Shown piece by piece: positions 52,428 to 61,849 of a stretch of 64,000 bases of DNA. The position numbers and the translations under genes are program-made. The notes under the pieces were generated by a model that was not told where the DNA came from, searched no databases, and saw nothing but the letters and a program-made list of their open reading frames with translations. Location of the stretch: contig JANNBN010000140.1 in NCBI GenBank assembly GCA_031385545.1, positions 68,166 through 132,165 of the forward strand, read 5' to 3'. The stretch's first letter is position 1. Each line of letters opens with the position of its first letter. The DNA comes from JANNBN01 sp031385545 (GTDB taxonomy: Bacteria; Actinomycetota; Acidimicrobiia; Acidimicrobiales; JANYDT01).

Positions 52428-53200
52428 ATGGTGAGCCCGCCGTCGACCGGAATCACCGCACCTATGAGGAACGACGAGGCCGGCAAGACCACGGACAGGG
52501 TTACCTGAGCGACTTCCTCGGGGTCCGCATAACGACCGATGGGGGTGCGCCGTTTGGCAAACGCTTCTTTACGGGCATCGGGGATGGATTCGGTCATGGC
52601 GGTCCTGATCGGCCCCGGGCAGATTGCGTTGACCGTGACACCCTGCCGGGCAAGGTCGACGGCGAGCGAACGAGTGAGGCCGATGACCCCGTGCTTCGAC
52701 GCCGTGTAGGCCGTGTGGCCACGGGTGGCACCAAGGCCCTCGGTCGATGCGATGTTGACAACTCGTCCTTCGCCATTGCGCGCCAGCATCGGCAGCGCCG
52801 CACGAACAAAGCGCGCATAGGAAGTGAGGTTGACAGCCATGGTGGTCTCCCATGCTGCCCACCAGGTGTCTTCGTCGGCGGTGATGCCAACGACGAAAGC
52901 CACGCCAGCGTTGTTGACCAGGATGTCGACCGGGCCGAGCGCTGCGCCAATTTCGGCAACGCACGCTTCGACAGCACCGGCTTCGGTCACGTCGCACACG
53001 AAGCCCTGCGCCGTGCCCCCGTTCCCGGTGATCATGGCAACGGTCTCGGCCACGCCCGCAGTATTGCGGTCGACCACGGCGACCACGGCGCCTTCGTCTG
53101 AGAACAGCAGCGCGGTGGCGCGGCCCATGCCGGACGCAGCGCCTGTGACGACGGCGACACGTCCGGAGATGGACCGGCTGAGCCGGGACAGGCGAGGCAC
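52415..53200 (-). CDS. Short-chain dehydrogenase/reductase
   Basis: A 261-residue classical SDR. Nucleotide-binding TGAASGMG, the NNAG motif in VDILVNNAGVAF, catalytic Ser in VNIASTEG, catalytic Tyr and Lys in YTASKHG, and PGPIRTAMTE. The C-terminus keeps the usual FLIGAVIPVDGGLT. Cofactor probably NAD(H), judging from Asp in VVDRN. GTG start at 53200. Substrate unknown. Confidence 0.92.
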   Translation of the reverse strand: MPRLSRLSRSISGRVAVVTGAASGMGRATALLFSDEGAVVAVVDRNTAGVAETVAMITGNGGTAQGFVCDVTEAGAVEACVAEIGAALGPVDILVNNAGVAFVVGITADEDTWWAAWETTMAVNLTSYARFVRAALPMLARNGEGRVVNIASTEGLGATRGHTAYTASKHGVIGLTRSLAVDLARQGVTVNAICPGPIRTAMTESIPDARKEAFAKRRTPIGRYADPEEVAQVTLSVVLPASSFLIGAVIPVDGGLTIQNT

Positions 53201-53219
53201 GCCGAAGACCGCGAGCCCG

Positions 53220-53762
53220 TTACTTGGACGGCAACGAACTGGTGAAGGCTGAAACGAGTTCCTGCTTGGGGCCTGCGATGACCACGGTGCTCATGATCTT
53301 GTCGGCGATGGTCTGCTTCTTGGCATCGAACAATGGCAAGAGGTAGCCGATGTAACAGATCGCACCGTCGACGATGTGGGCAAGACCGCGCACGACACCC
53401 ATGCCGCCACCGATGAACTGGCCGGTGTTCGCGTGGACAACCTGGATGCCCATCACCTTCTTGCCGGGGCTCTGGCCGTTCTTGCCGGTGAGGAACGCGA
53501 AATAGAAGCTCGCTGCAATCAGCAGCAGATAGCCGAGAAACAAGAACAGGCCGCCCAATGCGCTGCTGATCTTCGAAAGGATCGCTCCGATGATGGCCAG
53601 CGCGATGAACGCGATGAGGAGCCCGCCGGAGTCGATCAGCGTTGCGAGAACACGCTGGCCCCATGACGCAAACGGTACGGCCGCTTGCATCTGTTCCGGA
53701 ACCGGAGGAAAGCCGGTTCCTGGAGCGTCGAATGGGCTTGGTGGTTGCGGGGGCATTGACAT
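53220..53762 (-). CDS. RDD family membrane protein
   Basis: A 180-residue protein: a Pro-rich N-terminus, then the RDD domain with FASWGQRVLATLIDSGGLLIAFIALAI, a second membrane segment (LGGLFLFLGYLLLIAASFYFAFL), GQSPGKKVMGIQVV and ADKIMSTVVI. The RDD Asp is kept. Function of RDD proteins is mostly unknown, with ion antiport shown for some. Divergent from a second RDD gene. Confidence 0.85.
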   Translation of the reverse strand: MSMPPQPPSPFDAPGTGFPPVPEQMQAAVPFASWGQRVLATLIDSGGLLIAFIALAIIGAILSKISSALGGLFLFLGYLLLIAASFYFAFLTGKNGQSPGKKVMGIQVVHANTGQFIGGGMGVVRGLAHIVDGAICYIGYLLPLFDAKKQTIADKIMSTVVIAGPKQELVSAFTSSLPSK

Positions 53763-53846
53763 AATCCGGGATAGTAGCGGTCAAATACACCCGCGGGCAG
53801 GGTGGACCTGCTGGAATATTGCTGAGTCCTCGAAGGGAACACACCG

Positions 53847-54566
53847 ATGTCCGACCAGCCACCCACCTTTCCGACCCCTGCAGGTGGAGACAGACCCCCA
53901 GGCGACACGCCGTCCTGGCCGACCCCAGGCGACACGTCGTCCATGCCGTCCGCGCCGTCGATGCCGTCGATGCCGTCCGCGCCGTCGATGCCGGGATCTC
54001 TGCCCGCACCCGGAGCGCCGCCCACCATCGAGTGGTCGGCACCGGGCATGCCACTTCCTTCAACCGGATACGGCCAGCCCACCGGCCCGCAGGCAATCCC
54101 GTTGGCTGATTCGGGCCTCCGGTTCGCGGCCCGCTTGCTGGACCGCATCATCATGGGCTTCATCGGCTGCCTTCCGACGATCGGCATCACCGGTTCAGCA
54201 GCTGCATTCGGGGCCCGCGGCTCGGGCGGCGCGCTCTCGGGGCTCAGCGGTCAGGTTGCGGCGTCCATGGTGTCGGCCATCATCGTGTTGCTGTACGACG
54301 GCGTGGCCACCGGTCTCCTCGGCGGAACGCTGATGAAGAAGGCGTTCGGCATGCGGGTGGTCAATCAGTCCGACGGTCAGCCGGTCACGATGCAGACGGC
54401 CTTGCTTCGCGCAGCACCGCTTGCGGTGTGCACAGCGATACCTGTCCTCGGCGGAATCGCCGCGCTCGTGATGGGCATCGTGTCATTGATCTTCCTGTTC
54501 TCCGACAAGCTGCGCCAAACGGTGAGTGACAAGGTTGCGAAGACCGTCGTGATCAAGGCCAACTAG
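53847..54566 (+). CDS. RDD family membrane protein
   Basis: A 239-residue protein. The first 85 residues are Pro/Ser/Met-rich with a repeated SMPSAP motif; then an RDD-like domain (LRFAARLLDRIIMGFIGCLP, a central helix, GTLMKKAFGMRVVNQSDGQPVTMQTALLRAAPL and SDKVAKTVVI). Its partner on the other strand has the same layout, so the pair may be an old inverted duplication. Confidence 0.85.
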   Translation: MSDQPPTFPTPAGGDRPPGDTPSWPTPGDTSSMPSAPSMPSMPSAPSMPGSLPAPGAPPTIEWSAPGMPLPSTGYGQPTGPQAIPLADSGLRFAARLLDRIIMGFIGCLPTIGITGSAAAFGARGSGGALSGLSGQVAASMVSAIIVLLYDGVATGLLGGTLMKKAFGMRVVNQSDGQPVTMQTALLRAAPLAVCTAIPVLGGIAALVMGIVSLIFLFSDKLRQTVSDKVAKTVVIKAN

Positions 54567-54590
54567 CGCCAACTAGCGCTCAACTAGCGC
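54559..54590. repeat. Tandem repeat over the RDD stop codon
   Basis: Three near-identical units of (C)CAACTAGCGC starting 54559; the first contains the TAG stop codon of the RDD gene. Confidence 0.85.
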
Positions 54591-54622
54591 TGGTCGGACC
54601 ATATCGGTCGTACCGGTTGCCC

Positions 54623-55060
54623 TCAGCGGCCGGTATGACCGAACCCGCCGGCACCGCGTTCGGTGTCGTCGACCTGGTCAACCACGTTCCAGCGAATGGC
54701 GTCTAGCTGCAACACCAAGAGCTGTGCAACCCGGTCGCCTCGAGTCACAACGAACGGCTCCGAGGGGTCCGTGTTGACCAGCGGGATCATGATCTCGCCC
54801 CGGAAGCCTGCATCGACCAGCCCCGGCGCATTGGCGACGAAGACCCCGTTGCGAGCAGCCAACCCAGACCGTGACAGCACCAGCGCGCACCATCCTTGTG
54901 GCAATGCAATGGCGATACCGCTGCCTACGACCAGCCGGCCACCGCAAGGTGCCACCACACCATCGGCCCGGGCGAGCAGATCGACCGCACCGTCGCCGAC
55001 ACGGGCATAGGCGGGAAGCGTCAGCTCTGGATCGAGCGCCACGATGTCGATCAACGGCAT
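54623..55060 (-). CDS. dut: dUTP diphosphatase
   Basis: A 145-residue trimeric dUTPase converting dUTP to dUMP. All five motifs are visible: AVDLLARADG, SRSGLAARNGV, NAPGLVDAGFRGEI, RGDRVAQLLVL and the C-terminal ERGAGGFGHTGR arm. Start ATG at 55060, 37 bases after the orn stop on the same strand. Confidence 0.96.
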   Translation of the reverse strand: MPLIDIVALDPELTLPAYARVGDGAVDLLARADGVVAPCGGRLVVGSGIAIALPQGWCALVLSRSGLAARNGVFVANAPGLVDAGFRGEIMIPLVNTDPSEPFVVTRGDRVAQLLVLQLDAIRWNVVDQVDDTERGAGGFGHTGR

Positions 55061-55097
55061 TGCGTCACCCTCGTTGTCGCTCGGCCCGAAGCCACTG

Positions 55098-55631
55098 TCA
55101 CTGGCGGAAGACTGAACCGCGGTAGTACTGCAGTTCGCTGACGGACTCTTTGATGTCGTCCATCGCCCGATGTCCGCCGGCCTTGCGCGGCGCGTTCTTC
55201 ACTGCATCGGGGTACCAGCGGCGCGCAAGTTCTTTCACGGTGGACACGTCGACCGAGCGATAGTGCAGGTACTCGTCGATCTCTGGCATGTACCGGGCCA
55301 GGAACCGCCGGTCGGTACCGATGGAGTTGCCGCATAGGGGCATCGTGCGCGCCTCACCGCAGTACTCCTGGAGGAACGCAAGTGTGGCGTCGCGGGCTTC
55401 GTCGTGCGAGGTGGCCGCAGTGCGAATGGCATCGAGCAGGCCCGAGCGGGTGTGCATGGCAACGACTACCTCGTCCATGCCTTCCAGCGCGGACTCGGGT
55501 GTGGCGATGATCAGGTTCGGGCCCTCGGCAACAATGGTGAGGTCGTCATCGGTGATGAGCGTCGCGATCTCCACGATCACATGCCGATCAGGATCGAGGC
55601 CGGTCATCTCTAGGTCCATCCAGGCAAGCAC
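55098..55631 (-). CDS. orn: Oligoribonuclease
   Basis: A 177-residue DEDDh exonuclease that degrades short RNAs and linear dinucleotides. WMDLEMTGLDPDRHVIVEIATLITD carries the first Asp and Glu, MPLCGNSIGTDRRFLARYMPEIDEYLHYRSVDVSTVKELARRW the second Asp and helix, and KAGGHRAMDDIKESVSELQYYR the catalytic His and last Asp. The GTG at 55631 is four residues before the conserved Trp. Confidence 0.95.
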   Translation of the reverse strand: MLAWMDLEMTGLDPDRHVIVEIATLITDDDLTIVAEGPNLIIATPESALEGMDEVVVAMHTRSGLLDAIRTAATSHDEARDATLAFLQEYCGEARTMPLCGNSIGTDRRFLARYMPEIDEYLHYRSVDVSTVKELARRWYPDAVKNAPRKAGGHRAMDDIKESVSELQYYRGSVFRQ

Positions 55632-55722
55632 GTCCGAGACACTACAGCCCGGCTTGTAAGCCGAACGGTGCCCGCGCGGAACCGCAGCCCGGTAGGGCGT
55701 GCCAAGATCGATCCCCCTCCGT

Positions 55723-57444
55723 ATGGCCCGATCGATCCGACTCCGACCCTGGCAGCGAGCCGCGCTCGACTCCCTGCATGCCAGGGTCGACGCAGGCGGG
55801 CCAGGCTCGAAGGACTTTCTCGCAGTCGCCACTCCGGGTGCCGGCAAGACGACGTTCGCCCTTGCCGCTGCCACGTTGTCCATCGCCAAACACCCGGGGC
55901 GACGGGTCATCGTGTGCGCGCCAACGGCACACCTCAAGCTGCAGTGGGCACAGGCTGCCACCCGCTTCGGGTTGCATCTCGACCCCTTTTGGGCTTCGGC
56001 CAGCGGTCGTCTGCCGGCCGACATGCACGGCATCGTCACCACCTACCAGCAGGTTTCCACTTCGGCAACTGCGCTGCGAGCACTCAGCGCCAATGCCTTC
56101 GTGGTCCTCGACGAGATCCACCACGCAGGTGACGACCGGGCGTGGGGCGACTCGGTACGCGCCGCGTTCGAACCCGCGGCGCACCGCCTGTCGCTGTCCG
56201 GCACACCGTTTCGCAGCGACACGACGGCCATCCCGTTCGTGACCTACGAGCTGGAAGAGGCAGTGTCGGACTACGAGTACGGATACGGCAACGCGCTGAC
56301 GGACGGAGGTGTGGTGCGGCCGGTCTACTTTCCGCGTATCAACGGCTTCATGGAATGGGTAGCACCGGACGGCACCCTGAACGCAGCGAGCTTCGAGGAC
56401 TCACTCGACCGGCAGGGCAGCGCGCAGCGGCTGCGCACCGCGTTGTCGCCCGACGGCGAGTGGATCGGGCCGGTGCTTGCACAGGCGCACGAGCAGCTCT
56501 CCGCCATCCGCAGACGCCACCCCGAAGCCGGCGGTCTGATCATCGCAACGGATCAGGAGCACGCCAATGCAATCGTGAAGGAAATGCAGTGGCGACTGCG
56601 CGTCACGCCAACCCTGGCGGTTTCCGACGACCCGCAGGCATCGCAGAAAATCGCTGCCTTCGCAGCTTCGACGGAACCGTGGATCGTAGCGGTACGTATG
56701 GTTTCCGAAGGCGTCGACATTCCCCGCCTCGCGATCGGCGTCTACGCGACAACCACCACTACCGAGCTGTTCTTCCGCCAGGCCGTCGGCCGGTTGGTGC
56801 GATGGACTCCGGCTTGGGGTAAACGCCAGAAGGCATACCTGTTCATCCCTGACGACCCGCGGCTGCGCGCGTGGGCCTTCCAGATCGCCGATGCCCGACG
56901 CCACTCACTTCGTAAGCGCGCTAAGGATACAGGCGACGCGTTCGATGCAGGGCCCGATGCTGCGCAGGTTGCAGCCGAGCTGGACAAACAACTGGGCGAG
57001 GAGCAGCTCTCGTTGTTCTCCGCGTTGTCAGCCACCATCTTGGACGAGTCCCATCTGGGTGTGTTCGACGACGAGTACGACGAGGTGGGCCGCGCCGACC
57101 CGGCGGATGACCACGACGGTGATCTGCTGCCGGAGTTGGACGCGCTGTCGCTGACACTCGACGAGATCCTCCCGCCACCGGGAGCGCTCGACGTCGACGG
57201 GGCCGACGGGGCCGACCCTCGGTCTCGGGCTGAGGTGAAAGAGGCGCTGCGATTGCGCAACGCCGAAGCTGCCCGCGAGCTGGTGCGATTCACCGCGCAG
57301 AGCCACGCCCGTATCAACGCCGAACTCAACCGCCTCAGCGGCATGAAGTCCGTGGACGAGGCAACGCTCGACCAGCTCGAACGGCGGGTCAACGCAGCCG
57401 ACAAATGGCTGACCAGCATGAAACGCATCGGCCCGCGCCGCTGA
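55723..57444 (+). CDS. DEAD/DEAH-box superfamily 2 helicase
   Basis: A 573-residue helicase. Motif Q-like LRPWQRAALDSL, Walker A TPGAGKTTFA, Ia IVCAPTAHLKLQW, motif II VVLDEIHHAG, motif III LSGTPFRSD, motif V RMVSEGVDIPRLAIGV, motif VI QAVGRLVRW. The C-terminal 200 residues have an acidic linker and a helical end (LRLRNAEAARELVRFTAQSH). The XPB-like DEIHH and GTPFR forms place it in the type III restriction-like/UvsW-like helicase group. ATG at 55723 chosen. Divergent from orn. Confidence 0.9.
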   Translation: MARSIRLRPWQRAALDSLHARVDAGGPGSKDFLAVATPGAGKTTFALAAATLSIAKHPGRRVIVCAPTAHLKLQWAQAATRFGLHLDPFWASASGRLPADMHGIVTTYQQVSTSATALRALSANAFVVLDEIHHAGDDRAWGDSVRAAFEPAAHRLSLSGTPFRSDTTAIPFVTYELEEAVSDYEYGYGNALTDGGVVRPVYFPRINGFMEWVAPDGTLNAASFEDSLDRQGSAQRLRTALSPDGEWIGPVLAQAHEQLSAIRRRHPEAGGLIIATDQEHANAIVKEMQWRLRVTPTLAVSDDPQASQKIAAFAASTEPWIVAVRMVSEGVDIPRLAIGVYATTTTTELFFRQAVGRLVRWTPAWGKRQKAYLFIPDDPRLRAWAFQIADARRHSLRKRAKDTGDAFDAGPDAAQVAAELDKQLGEEQLSLFSALSATILDESHLGVFDDEYDEVGRADPADDHDGDLLPELDALSLTLDEILPPPGALDVDGADGADPRSRAEVKEALRLRNAEAARELVRFTAQSHARINAELNRLSGMKSVDEATLDQLERRVNAADKWLTSMKRIGPRR

Positions 57445-57493
57445 GAAGGTGGCGAGATAAGAGGCTTGCAGGACGCACCTCCGATACATCACA

Positions 57494-60400
57494 ATGCATG
57501 TCATGTCTTTCGGAACAGTGGATGGTGCGTGGAGGGTCGAGGTAGCCCACGGGCCGGATGCGGGCCGACGGTGGGTTCTCTCCGCTGGCCGGTCGCTGAC
57601 CATCGGCCGCGCAGAGGTCGCCGATCCCACCATTTCCGGGCGCCACCTGGCCGTCGGCGAACAGTGGCAGGACACACTGCACGGACCGGTTCCGCTCGTT
57701 CGCAACCTCAGCGCCACCAACCCGGCAACCATCGCCCGTGGGGCCAGTGGAGCAGGTGGGAGAAGGACGCACCCCGAGCCGCTGCCCCAGCAAGGCTTCT
57801 GGGGTACAGGAAAGCCGCAGACAATTTCGATCGGTGCCAGCGCAATCGTGTTGGCCCGCTGCCCCGGGGATACAGACACCGGCGGGACCGACAGCACCGC
57901 TCGACGCTCAGCGGCACATCGCCAGCGGGTCGTGAGAATCGACCGGCCACCGCTGCGGGCAGTCCGGCCAAGCCTGTCCGCTATCGAAGTCCCCGTCGCG
58001 GCAACAGCCCGCCAGGCACCGCGACTGAGCATTGCCGGGTTGGTCCTCCCGGTTGTCACCGGCGCGGTGCTTGCCATCCTGATCAACCCCATGCTGGCGG
58101 TGATGGCTGCGATGTCACCGGTGCTGATGCTCGGTTCGTGGATCGAGGAACGGCGACGGGTCCGCAACGACCGGGCCAAAGGGTTGCGCAGCACCGCCGA
58201 GCAGCTCGAACGCTTCGAGACAGCGTTGCTGGATGACATCAGTACGTGCACAGATGATCTGCTGACCAGACACCCGGGGACGGCCGAACTGTGCAGAATC
58301 GCCGACCAGGCTGACCACCGGCTGTGGGAGCGGAGGCCCGATCATGTCGATGCAGGGCTCGTCACCGTCGGGCTTGGAACTCGCCCTGCACCCCGCAGGC
58401 TGAACCGAGTCCCGGGGCTCACGTCGCACATCGTGGCAGACGCGGTGGCTGACCGGCTGCGAGACATCGACCAGGTTCCGGTCACGATCTCACTTGGAGC
58501 AGGTCGAATCATCGGTGTCATCGGCGATCGGCCCCACCGGGTCGGCCTCTCCCGTTCGCTGCTGATCCAGGCCGCTGTGATGCACGGGCCGGCGGATCTG
58601 CGCATCGCATTTCTCGCAGATCCGTCGACCGGCCCCGACTGGGCCTGGGCCACGGCGCTCCCCCACGTGAGTGCCGGTTGCGATCCTCTCCTCAGCTGCC
58701 ATGCGGACACGGTTCGGTCGGTTCTGGAAGACCTTGAGAGGACCCCGATGTGGACGGTCCTGGTGGTCGACGGCGCAGCGGTACTCGACCACGTACAGGT
58801 CCGATCTCTCGTGGCGGCCACGCCGGAGTGGCTGGCGCTCGTGGTGCTGGCCGATCGCATCGATCAGATACCGCAGCGGGCCTCGGCGACTGTGCACGTA
58901 CAGGGCGTGCTTGCCTCGCTGTTGCAGAACCCGCCGACCGATGCCCACGTGCAAGGCACCTCGGTCGTGATCTCGGGCATTGGCGTTGCCCGTGCTCGGC
59001 GGGTGGCCGGAGCGCTCGCCACCTGTCAGGACGGCGCATCGCTCGACGACGGTTCCGCGCTTGTCCCGTCCGTGCACCTCGGGGACCTTCTGAAGTCGTC
59101 CAACCGGACGTTCAACCCCGGGTCGCAAGACGCTTGGGATGCACACATACGGTCACACTGGGACGCGGGCAATCACCAGCAGATGAACCGTCTGCGGGCA
59201 ACACTCGGCCTGGCAGGCGCTGACCCGGTGGTCATCGACCTGGTCGCCGATGGGCCTCATGCTCTCATTGCCGGCACCACCGGTTCAGGGAAGAGCGAGC
59301 TGCTCCGCACGCTGGTCTGCTCCCTGGCGGCGGACCACAGTCCGCAACAGCTCACGTTCGTGCTCATCGACTACAAGGGCGGTGCAGCGTTCACGGGTCT
59401 CGATGCGCTGCCGCACACCGTTGGGTTCGTCACGGACCTCGACGCCGGTCTTGGCTCACGAGCGCTCACCTGTCTCGATGCTGAACTCCGACACCGGGAA
59501 CTCATGCTCAACGCGGCCGGTGCCGAGGACATCACGGCATATCCACATGGCCGAGCCGGGGCACCACCATTGCCGCGCCTGGTTGTGGTGATAGACGAGT
59601 TCGCAACGATGCTCGCTGAGCTACCTGATTTCATCAGCGCGCTTATTGGTATTGCACAACGTGGACGCAGCCTGGGCGTTCACCTCATCCTTGCGACCCA
59701 GCGCCCGGCCGGGGCCGTGAACGACTCGATCCGAGCGAACACCAACCTCAGGCTCTGTCTTCGGGTTCAGACCACAGCGGACTCCGCCGATGTGATCGGC
59801 TCGCCGCGTGCAGCCATCCTCGACCGGCGCTTTCCCGGCCGAGCGGTGCTGCGTACCGGTCCCGAGGAGTTCGTCACGATGCAGACGGCATCGTGCACGC
59901 TGCGCCGGGCCACTGACGCAACCGCTCTTGTCGCCGGCCGAACCGCGCTCCAGACGAATCTTCAGACCGGGCTTCGGACCTCCTCGCACGGCGAGCTCAC
60001 AGGCTTCCGCAGGTTGCCGGGGTCAGGGGTGCCGGGGTCAGGGGTGCCGGGTCCCGGGGCTTCCTCAATGACCGAACCGGCCCTCCCCACCGAGCTTGAT
60101 CAAATCGTGGAGGCGGCGCAGCGGGTGGCTTCTAGCCTGCAGCTCGAACCACCGCGCCGGCCGTGGCCCGAGCCGCTTCCCGGGCGGCTTCCCCTGTTCG
60201 CACCGGACTCTGGCGCGCTGCAACTCGGGCTCATCGACCGGCCCGAACTTCAGCGGACCGATGAGCTGGAGCTCGACATCTTCAGACGCAACACCGTCCT
60301 GTTCGGTGCTGCGGGGTCCGGGGTCTCAGCTTCATTGGCAGCCGTCGCTGCCGCCTTCACGCAACGAGACGATCCGGACACGCTGCACCTGTACCTGGTG

Positions 60401-61849
60401 GACCACGGCGCCGGTGTGTTCACCGGGCTCGAGTCGATGCCACATGTCGGTGCCCGGGTGACCGCCACCGAACCTGAACGGCTCGATCGCCTCGCCCGCG
60501 TGCTGGCCGCAACGATCGACACCCGCCGAGCCGACCGTGAGACCCGGCCAGACGTCAAGCATCCGCATGTCGTCGTCTGTATCGACGACTGGGGTGCCCT
60601 CCGTGCGGCAACTGACGACGTGTTGGGCAACGCACAGGAACGGTGGTTCCGGATCTTCTCCGATGGTCCATCGGTCGGCGTGACCGCGGTCATCAGCGCG
60701 GATCGCGCCCAAGCGCTGCCAGGGTCTGCGCTGGCATCGTTCGGCACGCGATTCGCGTTTCGCCTCAACGACCCGTTGGACGACGCCATGCTCGGCATTT
60801 CACGTTCTGCGCCACAACGCGGCGCCGTCGGCAGGGCGCTCGACCTGGGCAGTGGCGCGGCTGTGCAGTTCTCCATGTGCGATGACCTGAGCGCCCTCAC
60901 CAGCACGGCCACGACCGGAGCGAGTACCAAGACGATGCCCAGTTCCAGCTCGGCACGCCCAGCGCCACACCACGACCTGCCCAAAGCGATCGAGCTGCTG
61001 CCTTCGATCGTACGTGCACAGACGATTTGGGAGCAATCCGCCGATCACCCCACGGCTGCGTTGCGGACGGGGCGCGCAGCATCGCTCTCACTCCCCGTCG
61101 GCATCGGTGATTCCGACCTCGCCCTGGTGGGCTGGAAGTTGCAGCAGGGGGAGCACCTGCTGATCACGGGCCCAGGTCGCTCAGGCAAGAGCAACGCGCT
61201 TGCGCTCCTTGCGGTGGCTGCCAGGTCCGAGCGACCCAAGATCCGCATCGTCACGCTCACCAGCGGGTGCAACGGATTGCTGAACCTCGGGTGCAACTCC
61301 GATCACTCCGTTCACCACTCGGCCTCGTCCGATCGCTCGCCGCTGAGCGCAACCCTTGGCGCTCTGGCCATCACGCATCACCGGGCCGGGGACATCGCCG
61401 ATGCCATCAGCAATCAGGTCACTGGCAGCCCTGCCGACGGAACACTGATCCTGGTCGACGACGCCGAACTGGCCGACGACCCGACGGGCGAAATGGCACG
61501 GTTCATCGCGGCGCGCACACCCAACGTGTGGATCGCCGCTGCCGGCCGGGCCGATTCGCTGCGCAGCGCATACGGCCACTGGACAGGGCCATTGCGCCGC
61601 TCCCGCAAGGGTCTCGCTCTGCGGCCCCATGTGGAGATGGACGGCGAACTGTGGGCCACGCCGCTTCCCCGCAACCAGGTCCGCGGCGGCGGCCGGGCGA
61701 TGCCGACCGGGCGGGGCTACCTGCTTGACGACGGGCATGTCGAGCTGGTGCAGGTCGGCTGGCTCGAACCGGCGATCGAACAGCCCAACGGTTTTTCACC
61801 AATCGAGTGTGGCAACACCACCAGAGCGAGCAGGAGAATTGCGTCATGA
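57494..61849 (+). CDS. FtsK/SpoIIIE-type ATPase with FHA domain (EccC/EssC-like)
   Basis: A 1451-residue protein. Residues about 10-115 are an FHA-like domain (GRSLTIGRAEVADPTISGRHLAV). Two close membrane helices lie at about 175-215. Then come three FtsK-like ATPase domains: D1 with GTTGSGKSELLRTL (about 593) and DYKGGAAF, Walker B LVVVIDEFA; D2 with a Walker A reading GAAGSGVS, in which the Lys is replaced, so probably inactive (about 935); D3 with GPGRSGKSNAL (about 1225). FHA, membrane pair and triple ATPase is the plan of type VII secretion motors. A 15-bp repeat (PGSGV units, about 60014-60055) lies in the D1-D2 linker. It overlaps the kinase gene by ATGA. Confidence 0.9.
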   Translation: MHVMSFGTVDGAWRVEVAHGPDAGRRWVLSAGRSLTIGRAEVADPTISGRHLAVGEQWQDTLHGPVPLVRNLSATNPATIARGASGAGGRRTHPEPLPQQGFWGTGKPQTISIGASAIVLARCPGDTDTGGTDSTARRSAAHRQRVVRIDRPPLRAVRPSLSAIEVPVAATARQAPRLSIAGLVLPVVTGAVLAILINPMLAVMAAMSPVLMLGSWIEERRRVRNDRAKGLRSTAEQLERFETALLDDISTCTDDLLTRHPGTAELCRIADQADHRLWERRPDHVDAGLVTVGLGTRPAPRRLNRVPGLTSHIVADAVADRLRDIDQVPVTISLGAGRIIGVIGDRPHRVGLSRSLLIQAAVMHGPADLRIAFLADPSTGPDWAWATALPHVSAGCDPLLSCHADTVRSVLEDLERTPMWTVLVVDGAAVLDHVQVRSLVAATPEWLALVVLADRIDQIPQRASATVHVQGVLASLLQNPPTDAHVQGTSVVISGIGVARARRVAGALATCQDGASLDDGSALVPSVHLGDLLKSSNRTFNPGSQDAWDAHIRSHWDAGNHQQMNRLRATLGLAGADPVVIDLVADGPHALIAGTTGSGKSELLRTLVCSLAADHSPQQLTFVLIDYKGGAAFTGLDALPHTVGFVTDLDAGLGSRALTCLDAELRHRELMLNAAGAEDITAYPHGRAGAPPLPRLVVVIDEFATMLAELPDFISALIGIAQRGRSLGVHLILATQRPAGAVNDSIRANTNLRLCLRVQTTADSADVIGSPRAAILDRRFPGRAVLRTGPEEFVTMQTASCTLRRATDATALVAGRTALQTNLQTGLRTSSHGELTGFRRLPGSGVPGSGVPGPGASSMTEPALPTELDQIVEAAQRVASSLQLEPPRRPWPEPLPGRLPLFAPDSGALQLGLIDRPELQRTDELELDIFRRNTVLFGAAGSGVSASLAAVAAAFTQRDDPDTLHLYLVDHGAGVFTGLESMPHVGARVTATEPERLDRLARVLAATIDTRRADRETRPDVKHPHVVVCIDDWGALRAATDDVLGNAQERWFRIFSDGPSVGVTAVISADRAQALPGSALASFGTRFAFRLNDPLDDAMLGISRSAPQRGAVGRALDLGSGAAVQFSMCDDLSALTSTATTGASTKTMPSSSSARPAPHHDLPKAIELLPSIVRAQTIWEQSADHPTAALRTGRAASLSLPVGIGDSDLALVGWKLQQGEHLLITGPGRSGKSNALALLAVAARSERPKIRIVTLTSGCNGLLNLGCNSDHSVHHSASSDRSPLSATLGALAITHHRAGDIADAISNQVTGSPADGTLILVDDAELADDPTGEMARFIAARTPNVWIAAAGRADSLRSAYGHWTGPLRRSRKGLALRPHVEMDGELWATPLPRNQVRGGGRAMPTGRGYLLDDGHVELVQVGWLEPAIEQPNGFSPIECGNTTRASRRIAS

